From Ophiura sarsii (lineage: Eukaryota > Echinodermata > Ophiuroidea > Amphilepidida > Ophiuridae), in the NCBI GenBank assembly GCA_035610835.1, contig CM069457.1, positions 43,317,319-43,381,318 of the forward strand: a stretch of DNA of 64,000 nucleotides, given 5' to 3'. Position numbers and translations under genes: made by a program. The notes below the pieces were generated by a model. It had not been told where the DNA came from. It did not search any database and saw only the letters and a list, made by a program, of their open reading frames with translations. The first letter of the stretch is position 1; each line of letters opens with the position of its first letter. Shown one piece after another: positions 36,906 through 48,800 of the stretch.

Positions 36906-37038
36906 CAGTGGCGGATCCAGGATTAAAATTTACGGGGGTGGTGACCAAGGTTTTTTGAATTGGTAGCCCCCCAAAAAATCGTAAAAGGTCCCAATTTTTG
37001 TTTTGCCGTCAGCTTACCCACCCCTGTATCCGCCACTG
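36906..37038. mobile_element. Short MITE with CAGTGGCGGAT ends
   Basis: CAGTGGCGGATCCAGGA on the left and TGTATCCGCCACTG on the right enclose 130 bases. The end type resembles hAT elements, but no clear 8-base target duplication was seen. Confidence 0.55.
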
Positions 37039-37953
37039 GAAATAGTACATCAATGGTAGCAAAAAGGTGATTGTGATTTAGAGTGGCACTGAATTGCTTT
37101 GATGATGACAGAATTTAGTTCTTATATGATACGAAACATTCAGAATTGTTTATTTGAAATTAATTTTAACATGGAACAAAATACGAATTTGAAATTGTGG
37201 ATGGCTTCGTCTGGCAGTGACAGAGGAGGGGCGTGGCGTCATTTGCATCTAATGAGATCCCGACTGCGTATGTGCGGTTTCATTCTTGAAAGCCTATATT
37301 ATTTGTTTATTATGATGACGCTTGTGACACGATGACCCGGACTAATGAATAGTCATATTGTCTGAATATTGATTCACAACGAATGATTGACAGTTTGCGC
37401 TTTACTGCTTGCCTAATTGCAGGTGAAGGCTCGTATCGAGTGCGCTATACACCTCTATACTGTGAACCAAATCTCAACAATAGGCAGATGTTTGTTTCAT
37501 AGGCCTGGTAGTGAGACCAAAACACTGAACATTCAATACTATTGAGGGCGCACTATTCAATGCATAATTATCATTCAGACGACGCTGGACACGATTTTCC
37601 TAAATTTTGCCAATTCGTATTGGCGGACACTCCCATCGAAAAAATCTAAATATTACATTCCTAGGTATAACTAAAAACTAAATTAAATAATCCCAAAACC
37701 AATGGATAACTAACTGTAGACTAAGTGTCACGTATTTACATGTTTGTAAGTCAAACAATGAACAAGTCCAGTATTACATTATTAGTCACGTGTGTGGCTC
37801 GACATTTTATAGGCACCTCAGTTTTGAGGCGCCTAGTGTGGTAATCATAGCCAATAATATATCATACGTGACGATATTCTGGCCTTATGTTATAGTTTTA
37901 TGAACATTTTTCAATTCAGTGTTGCCGTTGTGTTTTAACAGTACCAGCTAGGG

Positions 37954-38285
37954 CAGGCTTTCTCAAGTAGATTTACTGATGCGCCACATTTAAGTAACAA
38001 ACTTGTTGAAGCTCCACTTGGTCATATTTTTTTAGAATTTACAATGGCAAAATTGCCTTTATAACATTAATTTTCAAAATATTTTAACGTATTTGTAGGC
38101 AGCATAATAACTAATATTACTCTTTTGAGGGCACATGCGCGAGAACAATTGCTGTATTCATACATCAGACCGTCATAGGCCTATGAAATCTGGCTATATC
38201 ATGATATGATTTGTTTAAAAAACAAATTTTAACCACTCTCGCGCCACTTAGGATGTATTGGTGCGCCACCAGTTGAGAATGCCTG
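37954..38285. mobile_element. hAT-like MITE, 332 bp, with exact 8-bp target duplication
   Basis: CAGGCTTTCTCAAGTAG on the left and CCAGTTGAGAATGCCTG on the right are imperfect inverted repeats. The perfect direct repeat AGCTAGGG flanks them at 37946-37953 and 38286-38293. The interior repeats GCGCCAC motifs. Confidence 0.8.
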
Positions 38286-38639
38286 AGCTAGGGTCTTTCC
38301 CAGTGATGTATATAATAGTCGTAATAACTTTTTGGCATTATACGCTTAATTTCTAGAACGCTAAAGGGGATCCGACTACTCTGATTACCCCAATCCAGTG
38401 TCCGTCTGATGCAGCCGTGGCCAAATCCATGCGCATGATGATGCAATATATCATGGCCTAAAAAAAGCAAGGTTGAATTGCCCTTTCCTGACCGACAGTA
38501 ACAATCGAAAAACAAAACTCAGTCGCAGCTAATCTGTCAGTCAATTTTTATTTCAATTTCTATAAATAACAACTTAGTCACCTAAATGACCTCAATTGAC
38601 CCCTGCGTGACCCCATACCATGTCGATTTTTCCCTCCCT

Positions 38640-39400
38640 GGTTGTTTTACCTCGTGAATTATAATCCATTGTTTGATACCGTGTTTACGCCGTTGGCAGT
38701 GTTTCCTGCAACGGATCATAATTATACACAGATGAGCAGAATATTATGAAATGTTTTATGATCAAAATCGAAGCAAATTACTTAAAATTGAAAGCAGATT
38801 TCCAAATGATTTACAGTTTTGTAATTGTTTTTCAAAGAAAATACAGTTAATGATCGATGTATGAGTCCATGAAAGTATTTCCTGATAAGTCAAACTTTAT
38901 AATATGAGAGAAAAAAATGTGTAACAATTTGAAAAAGATCACATAATATTGCTTTAATCAAAATCCATTTTACATTGGAACCAATGGGGATTCCACATTT
39001 ACGGCCATTCGTGTCTATCGACGTCCGGATTTTCTACATTCGGGCATCTACCCCCTCTATCGTCATTTACAAACTAAGTTTACCCGACTCCGTGAAAACA
39101 TTCATTGGTGCTAACGTTTTTCCAACGTTTACACCAATGATTGTATAGACTTGAGGATATATATAAGAAAAAGGAGTATATATAATAAGAGAGGACACTA
39201 ATGTGCATACGGACGTTCATTAATTTTCAATGAGAAACGCCCTCAGGGAGACGAGCACCAACAGGCATTGGCACACCTATGATTGTATACACTCGAGGAC
39301 ATAAGAACAACGAGTAGCAGAGGACACTGGCTAATTTTTATATGGACATTCATTATTTTTTAATGAGAAACGCCCATATGGAGACGGGTGGCCTTTCTTT
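38640..39400. repeat. Dispersed repeats shared with 0.95-1.5, 11.2 and 51.6-52.0 kb
   Basis: Segment 38700-38970 aligns with 51700-51965 (TATGAGAGAAAAAAATGTG, CATTGCTTTAAT). Segment 38950-39160 aligns inverted with 11215-11340 and the flank of the TATAGATG element. At 39130-39390 a block with GGACATTCATTA and AATGAGAAACGCCC is present twice. No gene was seen. Confidence 0.5.
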
Positions 39401-39847
39401 GGTTCTCGAGCCAAAATAATTCTTCAACGCTACTGCGTATCTCTTTGAAAGCTAATTTCAGGCAATTTTTACATTTAAAAGCAAAAAAATAACCCCAATT
39501 ATGTATCTTTCCCCACCCCCTTCCTGTTTGACCTCCAATAATTTTGACTTTGCTGGTGCCGTCGCTATACGGGGTGTGTGTATTACTTGTGCGTGGTTCC
39601 GAGCTGCTTATTAAAAATCAGTTGTTGATAGAGAATTTTTGTTCAGTAGGTATTTCATGGCATGTTTGGGAGGGATCATACGACTTTTTGTGTAGCCTTT
39701 GAGAGGGGTTATACGGTTTCGTGAAGTTGTAAAAACAAACAGCATATGAAAGGTTATTTAGTTATCTTGATCCATCAAATCCAAATACGAAATGTTTAAT
39801 GATGCACAAGTTCAAGGAAGCAATAAACCGGAACAAATCCTATCACT

Positions 39848-40492
39848 TTATGAAGAGCTTTGTTGCAAAAAGGGCCACCAGACCACTCCAACATGTTACT
39901 CATTTACTGTTTCTATCAGCGTGTTTCTGCTGGGCACTGCAAAAAGTAAACGCTAACAAACGCTAAGTTTCAATTGGTCAGTTTTTAATCCCCCTGTTTC
40001 TACTCGCGAAAAGTTACCGCTAAGTTTATCGATCCTAGTCGATGGGCCACGACATTTGACATTTTGTAATACCAAACAATGCCACCGCACCTGAAAAAGA
40101 TTGCTTCACAATATTGTGTATAACCCAGCGTGACACGGTTCACGGCGCAAACCGCTTAGAATCGCCTTTCTGTTTCTATTGGGTTTATTGCCGATTATTG
40201 CCGATTATTGCCGGTTCCAAACCTGGTTTGTGAAGGTTTTTGGGATTACCAAAATACCGATTATAGCGGGGTTCTGCTTGTTTCTACTGGGTAAACTTAG
40301 CGTTTATTAGCAGTGTCTTCCCCAGCAGAAACACGCTCTATATGACTTGGATTAGTGCATCCATGCACGCCAATTGAGGCACCAACAATACAAGCCACAT
40401 TCCACATAAATGAATAGCCATCCATTCAATAATGCAAAATGAGTAACAGGTAAAAATGGATGTTGGCCCTTTTGCAACACAGCTCTTCATAT
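39848..40492. mobile_element. Nested foldback elements
   Basis: The outer arms TATGAAGAGCTTTGTTGCAA and TTGCAACACAGCTCTTCATA enclose inner arms AGCGTGTTTCTGCTGGG and CCCAGCAGAAACACGCT (about 39918-40340). The interior has ATTGCCGATTATTGCCGATT repeats. Confidence 0.6.
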
Positions 40493-40746
40493 ATGCACAT
40501 CCCAAACACACATTTGAAAATATCCACTGACATGTTGGTCATGATTCCTTGACTATTTGTAATGATATTCTATCTTTGTTTCAAAAGAAAGAAGGGATAA
40601 ATTAGATACCCTTAGTAGGCCTACATCAACGGTGCTCAGAAGAAACTCACTCTAGTTTTAGAGTTGGTACTCCACAAGTTTAGGCTTCGTTATATAGATA
40701 TTATGTTATTCATACACCCTTAGTAGTGTCGAACCAAACAGAAAGC

Positions 40747-40777
<31 letters not shown>

Positions 40778-41189
40778 GCATTTATAATGCGCCGTCAATC
40801 TAGGTAAAACTATTCTGAGGCGCAACATATAAAACAAAAATACAAATTAACATGAAAAATACATAAACAAGGATGATTTGCATATACATGTACATGTATA
40901 TAATACAAAGAAATCAATTATAAACTGAGTCAAATAATCTTGTTTTCAACAAGTTCTTAAAAGAGTCAAGTGAATCACAGCATCTTAAATTATAAGGTAG
41001 TGAGTTCCAGAGAGTTGGTGCAGCAACCGAGAAACTAAAATGCGCGGAGAACATTAGAAGTATCTAATGCCCTCCGCGTGTGCGCCGTTAAATGTGCGCA
41101 CAAGCAATGGGCGAGTTTTATAAGTGTGCAGCAGACAATAGTTATATTTGTTAGATATCAATGCTCAAATGTAATTTTTATCAATTGAG

Positions 41190-42246
41190 CATATACCTAG
41201 ACATGGCAAGGCGAATTACTCAGTCTTAGCTCACATTAATATAGTCCGTCCAATTATGTAGGCCATAAGAGCCTTCTAGATACGTACTGACCTGGAATGC
41301 TGTACAGGGTGTCTCAAAAAAATAAGGACTCTGTTTCAAAATGGTGTAAATCTTATTATAATCATTGGACCATGACCAATTTAGTCTCAATGTAAAGCCC
41401 AATTAATTATTATGATATCCTGGAAATATAAGATCAATCCGATGCAAAATAAGAAAACTAGCGTACTTTGCGTAAACCATGTCATTTACTGGTTTGTACA
41501 ATTATGATTAATAAATAATGAAACAGAGTCCTAATTTTTTTGTGACACCCTGATTAATTATTTATTCATTAATTACTGATCATTGATTATTTATTATTGA
41601 TTAATCATTAGTTAATTATTTATTAATCATTAATTACTCAATACTAAATTGATGATTAATAAGTATTAATATTCAGGGGAGTTTGTTTATGTAAACAATC
41701 ATGTACAATATAACTATGACTCTATGTTATAAAAACAGATCTTGAAACTTGATTTCAAGAACTAAAAGTGTTTGTTTTGTCACGACACGGTTCTCAAGCC
41801 CCTCTAAGCGATGTTTGTGTTTTTCAGCGCCCTTGGGCGTCTGTACTGAAATAATTTTGTTCAACCTGTACTGGTACAAGTTCATGCTCGTTGCAGAGAT
41901 CAACTACAAGGTCACATCATGGATACAGCCTGTGTATTTGCTACTGCGCAACATAAACATAGTGTTAGATAGGGCCACCCAAAACGTTGAGTACACTTGG
42001 TTTCGTTGGTTCACATAAGCCAAAGCATTAGTCAAAGTACACTAACACAACGCCCTGTCATCCAATCACCGCAGCCGACACAACTCACTATTGTTGGACA
42101 TGTAAGATATTTATGCGCAACTGTGATTTTTTTGCAAGCATATACCTAGACATGGCAAGGCGAATTACTCACAGTCTTAGCTTACAGTCTTAGCTCACAT
42201 TATTAATATAGTCCGTCCAATTATTCTAAATACTGACCTGGAATGA
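41190..42246. repeat. Direct repeat pair (about 110 bp)
   Basis: GCATATACCTAGACATGGCAAGGCG and the following AATATAGTCCGTCCAATTAT occur at 41190-41297 and again at 42137-42246, enclosing 0.84 kb. It could be a tandem duplication or the two ends of an unknown element. Confidence 0.5.
41305..41552. mobile_element. Mariner-like MITE, 248 bp
   Basis: CAGGGTGTCTCAAAAAAATA on the left, with AGGACTCTGTTTCA, is repeated inverted on the right (TGAAACAGAGTCCTAA, GACACCCTG). It sits at the end of one copy of a 110-base direct repeat. Confidence 0.65.
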
Positions 42247-42594
42247 AGTTATTAAAATGGTACTGTTGTATTGGTTTGCTGAGAGAAATTTATACTTGGA
42301 GCTAACTAACTTTACTTTGACTTTAGATGGGCATATATCAAACTGGCCTTGCTGTTAATGAAAGGCTTGAATAGGTGTCTGTTGTGAATTATTTTTAAAG
42401 ACGTTGCAACTGTGACATAGAGAGGTAAAATATAGGTATTAAATATGAACATAAAAGAGTTATTGTTAAAGATATTGTGAGTTTGTTTTAAAGGGTGTTA
42501 ATAATTATGATGGAAATGGAAGTACAGTACTAGATTCTGACTCATCTAGTTTATAATGATACATTATGCTTATATAGAAACAATACAATTTTAG

Positions 42595-42722
42595 ATGCCG
42601 CGGAAGACAAATGGTTCACAGGCCAGTTCGTATGTGAAGTGCGCATGAGGAATGGTCAGCAGTATTCAATCGATGTACACGATAGTTTTACATCTTGTTT
42701 TTATAATTACTCTTCAAATTGA
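42595..42722 (+). pseudogene. Exon-like fragment, unrecognised
   Basis: After an acceptor-like CAATTTTAG the plus frame reads DAAEDKWFTGQFVCEVRMRN, then GQQYSIDVHDS, before a TGA stop. Composition and codon use look coding, unlike the surrounding sequence, but no matching donor, upstream exon or family was recognised. It could be a terminal exon or a captured gene fragment. Confidence 0.3.
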
Positions 42723-43156
42723 ATCAAAATGAAGAAGTAATTAAGGATTTGAACAACCATAACAGACAACAGTTTAAAATAGAAACGAACAAAAGATATT
42801 AGCAGACCAGATATTAAGAGAATATATTTGTTTCGCCCTGGCGACAAATGGAGTAGTTCAGTGAAAGTCCGTATGATGATAGATGCCAGCGCCAATGAGG
42901 GTAATATATTTACTGCTTAAAACATTTACATTTGTTTGTTTGGTTCCCACGTGAACAGGGGATATTTTATATATTTTTTATTTTATAACAATTGGCGAAA
43001 CAGCCAGGACAAACCCAATAGTGACATAAGCACTAAATTAAAGGGATGCCCAAAAACATCAGACAAACAAAGAAACATACACACACAAAAAATACGCAAA
43101 AACAACCCCCACACCCACCCCCACCCAACCCCCACATGAAACACAGAGACACCAGG

Positions 43157-43588
43157 CTATGAATAGAGATGGAGGCGGAGAGCAGTTTTAAAAGCAGGCA
43201 GAGAGGCACAGTTTACTATGTACTCCGGAAGGTAGTTCCATAATGTGGGAGCATAAGGGTAGAAAGACCTTTGTGAAAGAGTTAGCCTGCAAAAAGGTGG
43301 ATTGAGAGAAAGGCTATTGAGATTACGGAGAGTTGGCCGAGGATGAGGCTTGAAAGGATTGGGAGATGTGCAGAGGTGGTTCATAATCTTGAAAAGATGA
43401 CACAGGTCGGCAATATCACGGCGCTTGGATAATCTAGGGAGATCGGCTTTGAGGAGGAGGTTTTCATGAGAGAGCTTCCATGATTGAAGAATGACTCTAC
43501 AGGCAAACCTGAGAGTGGATTCAAGCCTATTGGTAAGGGTGATATAGTATGCTACTACATGTACACGGGCATGTAGGCCTACATTCAT
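43157..43588 (-). pseudogene. C-terminal fragment of a LINE reverse transcriptase
   Basis: The 143-aa minus frame has the tail pattern of CR1/L2/jockey-type retrotransposon proteins: LPRLSKRRDIADLCHLFKI, then RSFYPYAPTLWNYLPEYI, then LPAFKTALRLHL. No reverse transcriptase core is attached, so this is a 5'-truncated remnant. It is unrelated in frame and family to the LINE at 28 kb. Confidence 0.65.
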
Positions 43589-43623
43589 TTCAAGTATGAT
43601 ATATTACCATTTTACTCTTAATT

Positions 43624-44011
43624 TTAAGGGGCACTAAGAGATGTGTTGGAGGATGCGCCCTCAATTATGATAAAAACTGGGATTAGTTTATTTTTATAAC
43701 TGTATTACATGTATGAACTTACACCTATAAGTATTAAGAAAAATCAGCCCTCTATGTACAAGAAAACGTCGATTCAAAAAATGCTCGTCCCGCGGGACGA
43801 GCATTTTACGTCCGCCAGTATCCCCCTGCAGTACGCGTGATACATAACGTGAACCATATTTGCATAGAGGGCGTTTTTCAATAAATAGCGATGATATTGT
43901 TTTAATCAAGTTTTGCTGTGTTTTTGCTAGTAGAAACAACAGTAATGGCCATTTTTAATGTTCATCTTGAATTCTGGAGTAAATTTTTAACACCACTTAA
44001 TGTGCCTTTAA
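43624..44011. mobile_element. TTAA-bounded MITE family F7, intact copy (minus orientation)
   Basis: It is the uninterrupted partner of 27733-31412, bounded by TTAA at both ends, with the same perfect palindrome (43778-43807). The 81-aa open frame inside, nearly identical to one at 27.8 kb, reflects MITE identity and not a gene. Confidence 0.8.
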
Positions 44012-44019
44012 CTAAAACC

Positions 44020-45690
44020 ATCAAAGAGAACATCTTAAATCACTGAATATTGTTTGCTTTCCTTATGAAATAATAATAGCATTGAGGACAGTCTGTAATT
44101 ATTAACATAGATCCAGCTATAAGGAGTCAAGTCACACACTATACTACACACAGAGTAAGCAGTGAGGATCAATAGGAAATAATGTTAGAGTTGGGTTTTT
44201 AATTGTATCTTGGCGACAGTTTTATCATTTTACTCCAATCCTGGCTTGGTCAACTCACAGTCAACTAAAATACTAGCCTGCCTGCAGGTGAAATATAGGG
44301 TGTATACGAAATGCAATATAAATGTATCACATTCATCAGTGCAGCTGGTTTTCCAGATAAATTCATAAATTAATACGTTCATAAATTCATATAATGTATG
44401 TTTACCCGGAAATTGAAAACAACAAAAGACAGAAGTAGGTTAAATAGCTCTGGGGCTCCATACCAATAAGATTTTATTACACAACTACATTTACCAAAGT
44501 TGTAGCACAATTTAGCAGGAGCATCAGCCATTATCATGCTTATATAACATTGATAACATATTTTAAATTGATCAAACCGTTAGCCAAAATGCCAACTGGT
44601 GTGTGGCTGTAAAAAAAGATATGAGTACATAAAAGGTTAATAATACAAAGTTATCAAACCGGAATTGGAGAGGGCCTAGTGATTTATTCCTAAGGGACAT
44701 GATACTTAGAGAACAGCTCAAAAGAACTCCAACGATTTTTAAAGATGGTTATAACCTTTAAACTTGGCCTCATTTATCAATGCTTTCTTTCAATGTTATT
44801 CAATTTGTAAATCATCAATTTGAAATATAAAATAATCAAATCTGGAGGGATGTGGCAGGTGACCGACAACCCTACCACCGATAATAGCTTATCAAGTGAT
44901 AGTTTCAAATAATTGATTTTTTTAACGGTAATTAACTAGTTGACAACTATAAATGAGTTGGCCTATTAATAGAATACCAATTATACAATGAAGCAGTAAT
45001 ACATTTCTTTTGACTTAATAATAAAGTGAATAACTTACTTTAACCATTTAAAAGTATTTCTTATATTAAAGAGTCAATAATTGGGATTTAAATCCCGGAC
45101 CTTTCAAAAAATTCTCCTTAAAATTACAATATTTGCCTTTCACTGCTTCTCGCAATGGAACATGTAGTAACTACAATGGAAGGGGGCCAAGGATACACCA
45201 AAACAGAGGCCCGATTCAGTGAGAAACCAAAACCGTTATGGTAAAGGTCAGTTTGTGTACTCGTGGATAAATGTCATGTCACCTGGTGCTTCTATGATAA
45301 GAACCATTGGAGTTATCCAACTCAAACTGTGAATTACAACTATTTTAAGGATGACTCTTCATGTATTATAGAAAACATCAAGTTGATAACCGGGCTAGAT
45401 ATCGAAACACCATTCACATACATGTTTCAAGGTGTGACTGGTAACACCTTACACTTCTCTTAAATCACATTTTCCTCTTCATTTAAATGTACCCACCCCT
45501 TCTGAGCTGTTTGTCTTTTTTAAGACTCTTCTTGTTAACGCTCTTCTTGTTAATACTCTTCTTGTTGTCCTTGTTGCCGGTGTGTTATTATGATACCAGC
45601 ACGTGACAACAGGGGTCTTACGTTTACCCCTATGATATTTTGTGATCGTCTAAATTATTCAGCGTTGGATAGTGCGCCCTCAGCAGTATT
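44020..45690. other. Intergenic stretch, nothing recognised
   Basis: AT-rich sequence. A 66-aa plus frame at 45263-45463 has no splice context or family motif. The promoter-proximal part homologous to gene B' begins near 45690. Confidence 0.4.
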
Positions 45691-45827
45691 GAATTTTCAG
45701 TGTTTTGGTCTCACTCACTGTCTCACTACATGTAGAAAGTTTAGCATCGTGGAGCTGAGAAAAAGTTTGCCGGGGAATGTTGATTATAAGCCTTTGACTG
45801 ATAATAATTTCGTGGATTGAGGGTGAG

Positions 45828-48800
45828 ATGGCCGTTACGATGAAAGTGGTGATTCTTATGAGTGCGCTGGTTTATTTCACAAGTGCAGGTAATTATATGA
45901 ATTTATTTTCATCATTTTCAATTATACCCTTACATTATTGCCTTGTATAAACGCATAGGCCTACAGAGCAGGAACTTCAATTTTTTTTTCCACCAGCCAG
46001 TCGGGCGGCATTTACTCACAAAAATACCTTCCCAGAAGAAATTCCACCAGCCAGTGCAACGCACTTACGAAAAATGTTACCTGCCAGTCGGGCGGGTACT
46101 TTTATATATTTTACCCGCCCGACACAAAAGTTACCCACTATGGGCAGGCGGGTGGGTGCTATTTCCAGGCATAAACGTATAATAGTAAGTACAACAGTTA
46201 GTTTAGTACTTGACAATGACACCCATACATGTACAATATCCAACAGATGTGATTGGGTGTGGTGTCAGCGCGTAACGGTCACCTATATTCAAGTCCTGAT
46301 TGATGATAAATTCTTCTATTGCAGTGAAATGTTTCATCATGAGGTTATCAGCATAACCCAAATAGACCCACTTCGAAACCCATCTGGCTGTATTTAGCCA
46401 TGTTTGGATATACATGGACTACAGGCCCGTAAGAAGGGGGGGGGGGGCGATGGTGGCGATCGCCCCCCCTTTGAAAATCTTACCCGGAAAATGTGTACAC
46501 AGATCAAAAAATTTCGCGCGCTGCGCGCGCATTTGTCTTCACAAAATGCAATATTCTTTGCTACAAGCTTGTTTAGAGCCAAAATGTACCTCGATCGTGC
46601 ACAAAATAGGTGCAAATTCGAAAATTTTCGCGCGCTACGAGCGCATATTTTACTCACATTTTTGTTGTTGTTGAAAACGCCCCCCCCCCTCTTTAAAAAA
46701 GTGTCTTACGGGCCTGGACTATCTTAATTTTGTTATTATTGAATTATCTTTGAAAATGAAATGAGACATTTAAAACGTCTGAAGATAGATTATTCGACCG
46801 GTGTTCCTTGGGAAATCGGGATTTACATGGCATAATATTATTATTATGTGGCCTCGTCATCACTGGCTGGTGATCTAGTGATGCCCATACTCGTATGATC
46901 ATGTTAATACGATTAAAATTGAATCTATCGCCGATAGTTAACCCTGTTGGGGTATAGTACATATACTCGTATTTTGCTCGTCGCATCAATCGTCATGATC
47001 ACGTCAATGCGATCGAAATTGAATCTTTCGCCGATAGTTATGGGGCAAGTACACGTAATATTGATACAAAATACAATCGTCGAACATGGTCGCATTCCGA
47101 TCGGTCAAAATAGGACGGACACAATTGAAATTTGAACTTCTGTGAACATATTATTTTCGACCGTGCCAAATTTCAAAAGACCAAAAACAGATGTCGATGA
47201 CCCCGTGTATACAAAGAGTGATTATGCTTAATGTTCGAAGAATATCACTCAACTTTAATGTTGATTGTACCAACATCTAACAAATGCTACTTACCATTTA
47301 ATGTGCAATTATGATAAATGTGTATGTACTCCTCTTCTAAATTCGTATAACAAACACTTCGCAAGGTTCAACTAACACCCTTTCATTTCTTAACCCTAAC
47401 TCCCCGGGCGTATTTTTGTGAATTAATCCGGGGAATTAAACTACCAGGGGAGAAAAACGGGTCAAGTTTGAGGGGAAAATCAGGTTCCGCACACAGAGAA
47501 TATTAATTCGTTAAAAATTTGGTCTTATTTGATAAATTAAAAACTTGTCATAAGAAATGGCAGGTTTGTGATTCAAGAAATATTCTGTAAAAATGGTGCA
47601 CATTTATTTATGATGCTAATAAAAGAACAGTTTAGAGTGTTTCTAGTTAAATTTCATCGTTACAAACATCTCCTTGACTGAAATATATTTAACTTTTAAT
47701 AACAAATTAATGAATGATAATTGAAATGATTAAGATTTAGTCATATAATTTGCCATTTACTTTGTCATTCATATTTAATGACTAAATATTGATTAAAAAG
47801 TATTCTCTTAATTTGTCAATTTATTTGTCATTCATTCATTCATTTGTCATTGAAAGTCTAATATTTATGAGACGTGAAAATATTTTCTATGTTGAAAATT
47901 AATTAAAATACTACTAGTACTAATTGGAAAAAAATCTTTATGATGTTGCCCCCCCCCCCCCCCCCCCCATATGCTGTGTTTTTCTTGATCCCCACTTTTA
48001 AGAACTTTTGTTTTTGTTTTGATCCCCCCCCCCCGCCCGTTCATGTTCTATAACCGAAACAAAAACAATATTCTATATAAACCTATAGACATAGTCACAA
48101 TCACTTTTATTATGGTATGTATTAAGGTATACACAAACGAAGATATATAATTATTATGACACAATTGAGAAGTCAAACAAAATCTGTGTAGGTCTTCTTC
48201 TTTATAATCCTGCCCGACACTCGTGATCGCTGTGGTACATGTATGTCCTCCGCTTCTTCTTCCTCTGAATCCACCCCATCCTCTTCATCCTCCTCTTCAT
48301 CCTCACTCTCTGTTTCACCATTTCCAATTTCCCCTAGTACTATATCCTCTTTTTTTCTTCCGAGTCATCAACTATTCTTTTTTCGATAATAAATGTAGTA
48401 TGCTTTGTATCAAATATATTTGGCTTCTGTATGATCCCTTCACAAGATCATTTGATGAGCTCCTCGTTGTCACCTTGCTCCCGCTGCCATTGTGTTAAGA
48501 ACTATGGCTATCAAGTTTCAACTGAATATTCAACAATTTAAGCTGATTTGAGTTTTACATTCATTGATCCAAGTTTATTTTTCAATTTGTATTGTTCCAT
48601 AAATATTGGTAGGTATTAACATGTAATAGTAGTCCTCGGTTTTCTCTCAACTCTTTCAAAATACTGCTTTGTCATAAAATACCCACCTTTTTTCCACCAC
48701 CCTGAGACTAATACATTTAGGTATATTAGTCTCAGGCCCCACCAAAGTATTTATGAACACTCCCTAAGCACAACTACAGCGCCAACAGTTACACAAAGCT

